NCBI GenBank assembly: GCA_033002965.1
Contig: JAURVB010007694.1
Location: 62,001 to 126,000 of the forward strand
From: Piper betle
Lineage: Eukaryota; Streptophyta; Magnoliopsida; Piperales; Piperaceae
DNA: 64,000 bases
Direction: 5' to 3'
Both the position numbers and the translations under genes were made by a program. The notes under the pieces are model-generated. The model was not told the origin of the DNA, did not search any database, and was given only the letters and a program-made list of their open reading frames with translations. This document shows, piece after piece, positions 58,980 to 64,000 of the stretch; the stretch's first letter is position 1; each line of letters starts with the position of its first letter.

Positions 58980-61900
58980 CGAACCAAAATCGCCCTCGGT
59001 GGGAAAAGATTTTGGTAGCATGGCCACCAATCACATCAAGAAATTACCCTGTTTTATAATATCTTAATCTTTTTGGTAATTTCATAATTTTCGATGATAT
59101 TATTTAAAATTTTAGTGGAATCATAAAAAAAGGAGATCTGATTGGTAGCAAAAGCAGCACTGAAATCTCGGTATGGCATAGGAGATTTTGGTCACCGTTT
59201 GATGTATTGAATTGAAGCTATGGACTCGTTTTCATATATGTTTAATTTTCATCTTTTTAAAGGCATGACTCCAATATAAAGATGTTCATAATCCCACTTT
59301 ATTTACCGTTTTTTAGCCGAATATTTTGTAATCATGCATGTTGTATGTATGTAATACTGTCAGCGCAGTGGCTGTGTTATTCATAGTTGTATAGTGAGAA
59401 TCAGCCAATTTTAAATAGATCCATGAATGAGAATAATTATATGATCGCATTCTCTCTTCTCTTAATTTTGCAAAGAAATTCTCGGCGCTCAATCAAGCCT
59501 TGAAATATAAATATGATATTTTTTACTTTAATTTAGTGTATAACTAGTTATTTACCCAAGCGAGTTAACATTGTCATGGCTTATATATGTAAGAAAATAC
59601 TGTAATTTATTAAAATAAAATAGTCATTAATTTGTACCTATCAAAAGCGGTGAATAGTTGCATATTATAAACACTATACCACATATTGGATAAATTTATA
59701 GACTTTAAAATATAGCATATGCATCAATTGTACGTATGAAAAAGGAAAAAAATTACACAATATACAATTTTAAACCATATATTAAATAAGTCAATGTAAT
59801 ATTAATTTTTTTGTTTATTCTTCTCTCTTTTATTAGAAAACTTTTTTCCTATTTTATGGCACACATTTAGCCATTTGCACAAACTCAAATATAAAAGGGG
59901 TTTGTTGTATGATCTTTCTCTCTATGGATAGGCGTAACATTGTTATTAACTATTAATTACTAAGTACAAATTGCTCAAAAAAGGCACAAATTTGAATTTT
60001 TATTAAGATAATGCAAAAAAGTACAAATTAGAGTTCTTAAAATAACTCTACTCCATGATAGTAACAACTTTATATGAATCACATGTTTTCAGATGGGGAG
60101 CAAATAATAAATGTCAAACTGTAAAAGGACAAGTAAATGAACAATTTTTTGTGATCTGGGCGAGAGTGGAATGATGGTCAAATTCATAGGTAGAGAGCTA
60201 GTAGGACAAATTTAGTAGTCGAACCATTGAGGCAGAGACCAAACCATTTATGAGGCGAGGCCATTCCTTGAACCAAGACTAAACCGTTGAGGTGAGCCAA
60301 ATTGAACCAAGGCAAGCCGTACAGCCAGGGCAAGGCAAACTAAATTGAGGTGAGCCAAACCATTGATGATAATACAAGATAGAACCGAACAATCAACATG
60401 ATAAGTATTGAAAACCTTATGTTAAGTCTCTGACAAGGTTATTTTGAATATTGATGATGAAATATAAATCAAGCCGATTGCATAATGAATTGTAATTTAT
60501 CTATTTCAGAATATTATTAAATTTCGAATTGAATTTAGATGTGTTATGGTAAACATGTGGAGGACATGGGCTTGGACATGATTTCAGTTAATGTAGTTGG
60601 ACGAAGGTTGAAACCTTAAAAACTTCTTAAGGGCCACATAGTCAAGTGGAGCCTAATGTTTTAAATGTGTAAATTCTAACTTTAGAAGGAAATTTGTGTT
60701 GGAGTTTGGAAGATCCTCAATATTAATGCTCAAGTGGTTGGATGTTGCACAAGCTATAGACATAGGTGGCTACATAAAGAATTTGTTATCAACATAGAAA
60801 AAGTTGACCAATATTTGAATATTTAAAGTGTTTAAAGTACTCAATGTAGATATTTAGTTTGGAATAAGGTTTAAGTGCTATATTTGGAATAGTTTCAGAT
60901 AAGCAATATTGTGTCAAACTTAAAGTTTTCTCAAAAGATCTGATAATACTTTGTATATCTTTTGTGTTGTAAAAGAGTGTATTGATCTTATGAGGAATTG
61001 TTATAAATAAGATCGAGCGTGATCTTGTAGTGTATGCTTGCACTATGGGATATTTGTACACTTTGGCTGTGCACTAGTGTGCATGGTTGTGATTGTAAAT
61101 TTTCAGTAGGCTTGTAAAGTTGAGCTAGAGGTATGGGGTAAAGGACAAGCTTGCTTTCTGAAGCCTACTCAAGATTGAGTGTGGTGTAGAACAAGTTGTT
61201 TGTGAAGCACTTAGGTCTTGCTCGGTGAAGGAAAAGTAATTATACACTTAGGTTATAAAAGACATTCAATTTAATCATAGTGAGACATAGAAGCCCTACT
61301 CAACTATAGAATATGGTAGTATAGAAAGGAGGACGTACCAATTGGAAACCTCTTTAAGAATCTATGTTTGATTCATTATTTTTACTCTTTTGAGCTTTAA
61401 TTATTTTTCAGTTCGTATATAAAAATTTTTCAACTTGTTTAATTGAACTTGTTCATCAACACTTGTAATTTATATACAACCATTTATATTTGTTTAATAT
61501 CTTCATTGGACAAAATTTTTGTTAAGTGTTTTTAGATATACTACTGCATACCAAAATTGTCTTTTCACCTTAAACTCACACTTGCCTAAACTTGAACATG
61601 TATGGACAAATTTTATTGGCATGTTCCCAAATCTACTAGAATTTTGGTCTAATTTTTGAATTATCGATATTAATTGAAATTATGAATGAGACGGAATTAT
61701 GACTAAAATGCACCATTATAAAAAAATAAGGGGTACATAATCACTAGGGTCACCTATAGATACTTGTTTTTAATTGGTTAATGATAAAATAATTATGTCT
61801 CTTGAAATATTTGTATTTATCTCTTCATGATCACCTTGGAGAACCGTACGAATCATGAAAGTTGACAATACTTGGCCATGAGGACAGTTTTATAGTAATG

Positions 61901-62300
61901 ATAGACTTATCTCTTTTTTTTCTTTTTCTTTGTGTGTGTGCACACCACGATTTCTCCTTTTTCACATTTAAGGTCTCCATGTTATAATTAATTTTACATT
62001 ATTTGTCTTTCCTAACAAGGTTTAGTGTCTTAAAGTTATGATTTTTGAGCTTTTTAAAAAATAATAACCAATTAGGGGCTTGACATTATTTTTATTTTTC
62101 CATCATCTTTTCATGTGCATATAGTCTACGTATCATCGCTCTCTCTTTTTATTTCCTCTTTCCAATTGTACCCAGGACATCTTGAAAAGTTGAGTTTAGA
62201 TCAGTTACACATACAACATGTAACATCCACCGTTCAACATCTTATACACTGTCTAAATGGTTAAGATTTAGATGAAAATATCAAAAAGAATTAAGGCTTT
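58980..62300. other. AT-rich intergenic DNA; no gene recognised
   Basis: Includes the SAUR 3' flank. A stretch near 60230-60370 has repeated short motifs (GAACCAAGRCAA / GAGGTGAGCCAAA) suggesting a decayed minisatellite. No coding or RNA gene seen. Confidence 0.6.
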
Positions 62301-62302
62301 AC

Positions 62303-62470
62303 ATATAAAACTCGAGCTTCGGGTTAAGGTTTTATGTGCTTGTTTCTTTACTCTGTTCAGATCAGTCTCGAGTTGGTTCAATCCAGACTTGTAAAACCAG
62401 GGTTGTCTACATGAGGGTTTTATTGTCAGTTCTGTTGTTACATGAATTGGGTTAGTAGAGTCTAGCCCTT
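62303..62470 (+). mobile_element. Fragments of LTR heads of the local Ty3 families
   Basis: TATAAAACTCGAGCTTCGGG plus TTAAGGTTTTAT resembles the LARD-like LTR start at 7544. A second head follows at about 62390 (TGTAAAACCAGGG). Both are short and decayed. Confidence 0.5.
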
Positions 62471-62661
62471 CTTGCCGTGGTTCGTATATGATATGCTCTA
62501 TGTTGCCTAGCCTTAGCCTCCTTTGGTGTTCGTTATGCATGTTTAGATGCGGCATGCCCAACTTTTTTATGTTTGGTCCAATTTAACCGTACATAGTTAG
62601 ATGTTAGGACCATGTCCCTAACGTGTCTTTAGTGTGCTTGCCGTGTATTTGATAACCTTTC

Positions 62662-64000
62662 TGTAATGACCCAGCCCAATGTGCAAACAATGGGCTAAGT
62701 CATTTCTTTAAACGTGGTTAACCAAAGTTAAAGATTTATAGTCCATTCCCACTTATAAATAGAATCTTTGCCCGGTACGTATTGGATGTGGGACTAAATT
62801 GAGAGATCTCACACTTTCGAACTATCCTAACCCCTTTTGGGACCTACAATGCAATTTTCGAAGTGGGGCTGTTCACTATAGGGTAAAACCCCTAATTTTT
62901 TGGATATTGAGATAACACAACCCATACATCTTTTAGCTAACCCAATCCATACTTCTTTAGCTAACCCAATCTATACTTCTTTAACTAACCCAAACCATAC
63001 ATCTATAGGTATGACAGCCATACCTCTATAGGTATGACACCCATACCTTTATAGAATGGCACCCATACCTCTATAGGTATGACACCTATACCTCTATAGG
63101 AATAACACCCATACCACTATGACATCACCAAGCCAATCCATACCTCCTTACCCAACTCATACCTCTTTAGGTATGGTACCCAGACCTATGACATCACCAA
63201 ACCAGCCACCCTTTTTCTATAAAATCCACACCTTCCCTCATATTTTCTCCATTTCTTCATCCCTCACCTCTAACCACTCATTCTACTCTCCTTGGCCTTC
63301 TTTTTCCTCCTTGGAGCTCTAAGAAACTCCCTCCACAATCCTAGCATCCTTGGGTGGTGGGTTTTGAGGTTGGATGCCTTAAAAGACCTCCCCTTGGTCT
63401 TTGCTTGTTAGCATCAGGTTTGGGTTGCCTTTTGTTGCTTGTTCTGTGATGTGTATCACTTTTATGATTATATAAATTTATTTTTAGGACATTTTTATCA
63501 TGTATATCTGAATGTTAGGAGAATTTTAATATACAATCATCTTATTTGGACATGTAAATAAATAGATATCATTTTTACAATGCATGTAGGTCACTGATAT
63601 GCACCATTTCAGTATAAAAATCATATCTTGGCATCCTGATGTTCAATTTGCACGATTCTTATTTTTTTACACTCACAACATGTAGGTATACAACTTTTGT
63701 GTTGTGTATTTTACCTACCATGCCGTATAATTTGCATGTCATGAGGGTAAAAATTGAGGAAAGGTGGCTACTTGGACCGTTATAGTGATATAAGCACTTC
63801 TTTCTCCAATTTTTACTCTTTGACCTTGTAGGATCTGTTGATTCATAGACATGCCATATTTTTCATGGTAATTTTATGAGTTCTTGATAAAATTTTAATC
63901 CTAATATAACCACTAAATAATTATGAACATAACCCATAAGTACACCTTGTATTTCCTGTGTGTTTATGACTATGAGCATGATATGTGATTGTGTTATATT
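62662..64000 (+). mobile_element. Probable LTR start of another retroelement, running off the window
   Basis: TGTAATGACCCAGCCC at 62662 is a typical LTR start. Downstream are tandem repeats, a TATA box CTATAAAATCC (63217-63227) and a pyrimidine-rich leader. The end is outside the window, so neither the second terminus nor a duplication can be checked. The 67-codon ORF at 63119-63322 starts in the repeats and is not taken as a gene. Confidence 0.45.
62925..63185 (+). repeat. Two adjoining short tandem repeats
   Basis: First, about three copies of AGCTAACCCAATCCATACTTC (62935-63000). Then about five copies of CCTCTATAGGTATGACACCC with ATAC (63000-63125). The units share CATAC/TATAGG and grade into each other. 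Confidence 0.85.

Noticed and set aside
58416..59030. 204-codon ORF on the minus strand
   Set aside because: It is the antisense of the SAUR gene; the plus frame carries the recognisable domain.

Overview
This is a plant nuclear genomic window, probably from a monocot with a large, repeat-rich genome. The evidence is stacked Ty3/gypsy retrotransposons with tRNA-iMet or tRNA-Asp primer sites, a GC-rich ubiquitin-S27a ribosomal fusion gene under a telo-box/site II promoter, a SAUR gene and a FAR1/MULE relic. The species cannot be named from the sequence alone. At least two thirds of the window is transposon sequence. Only two host genes look functional: the ubiquitin-eS31 fusion (47465-47944, minus) and the SAUR (58500-58979, plus).

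Layout. 1-5436: a + strand LTR cut by the window edge, split by a minus-strand solo LTR (241-3198) of its own family, giving a large inverted repeat. 5437-7543: AT-rich spacer with old repeats. 7544-27487 and 44978-about 45640: remains of a non-coding LTR element (LARD-like), arranged LTR, internal, partial LTR, partial LTR, internal. Inside it sit two other elements. Tekay-A (16726-26046, duplication TCAAC) is a chromodomain Ty3 element with a decayed gag-pol. Tekay-B (27488-44977) is an older, heavily decayed Ty3 element. Tekay-B carries a hAT-like element in its 5' LTR and two solo LTRs with perfect 5-bp duplications (33629-36553 minus; 40156-43012 plus). Tekay-A carries in its protease region the most unusual object here (18595-20998): two LTRs of an unrelated retrotransposon, head to head, joined by a cDNA copy of the 3' 55 nt of tRNA-Asp, and flanked by one perfect 5-bp duplication.

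45640-49250: tandem repeats, the ubiquitin-S27a gene, and an LTR fragment holding a minisatellite built from an LTR motif. 49621-54512: a FAR1-type MULE transposase pseudogene split by another solo LTR (50255-52988, duplication AAACC). 55081-62300: AT-rich intergenic DNA around the SAUR gene. 62300-64000: LTR-head fragments and the start of another probable LTR with tandem repeats.

Order of events read from nesting: LARD-like element first; then Tekay-A and Tekay-B; then the solo LTRs, the hAT-like element and the palindrome. Across the long LTRs, including the LARD-like ones, short hairpins are kept at the same relative position. Their stem sequences change on both sides while pairing and loop are kept, which suggests a conserved structural element in these LTRs.
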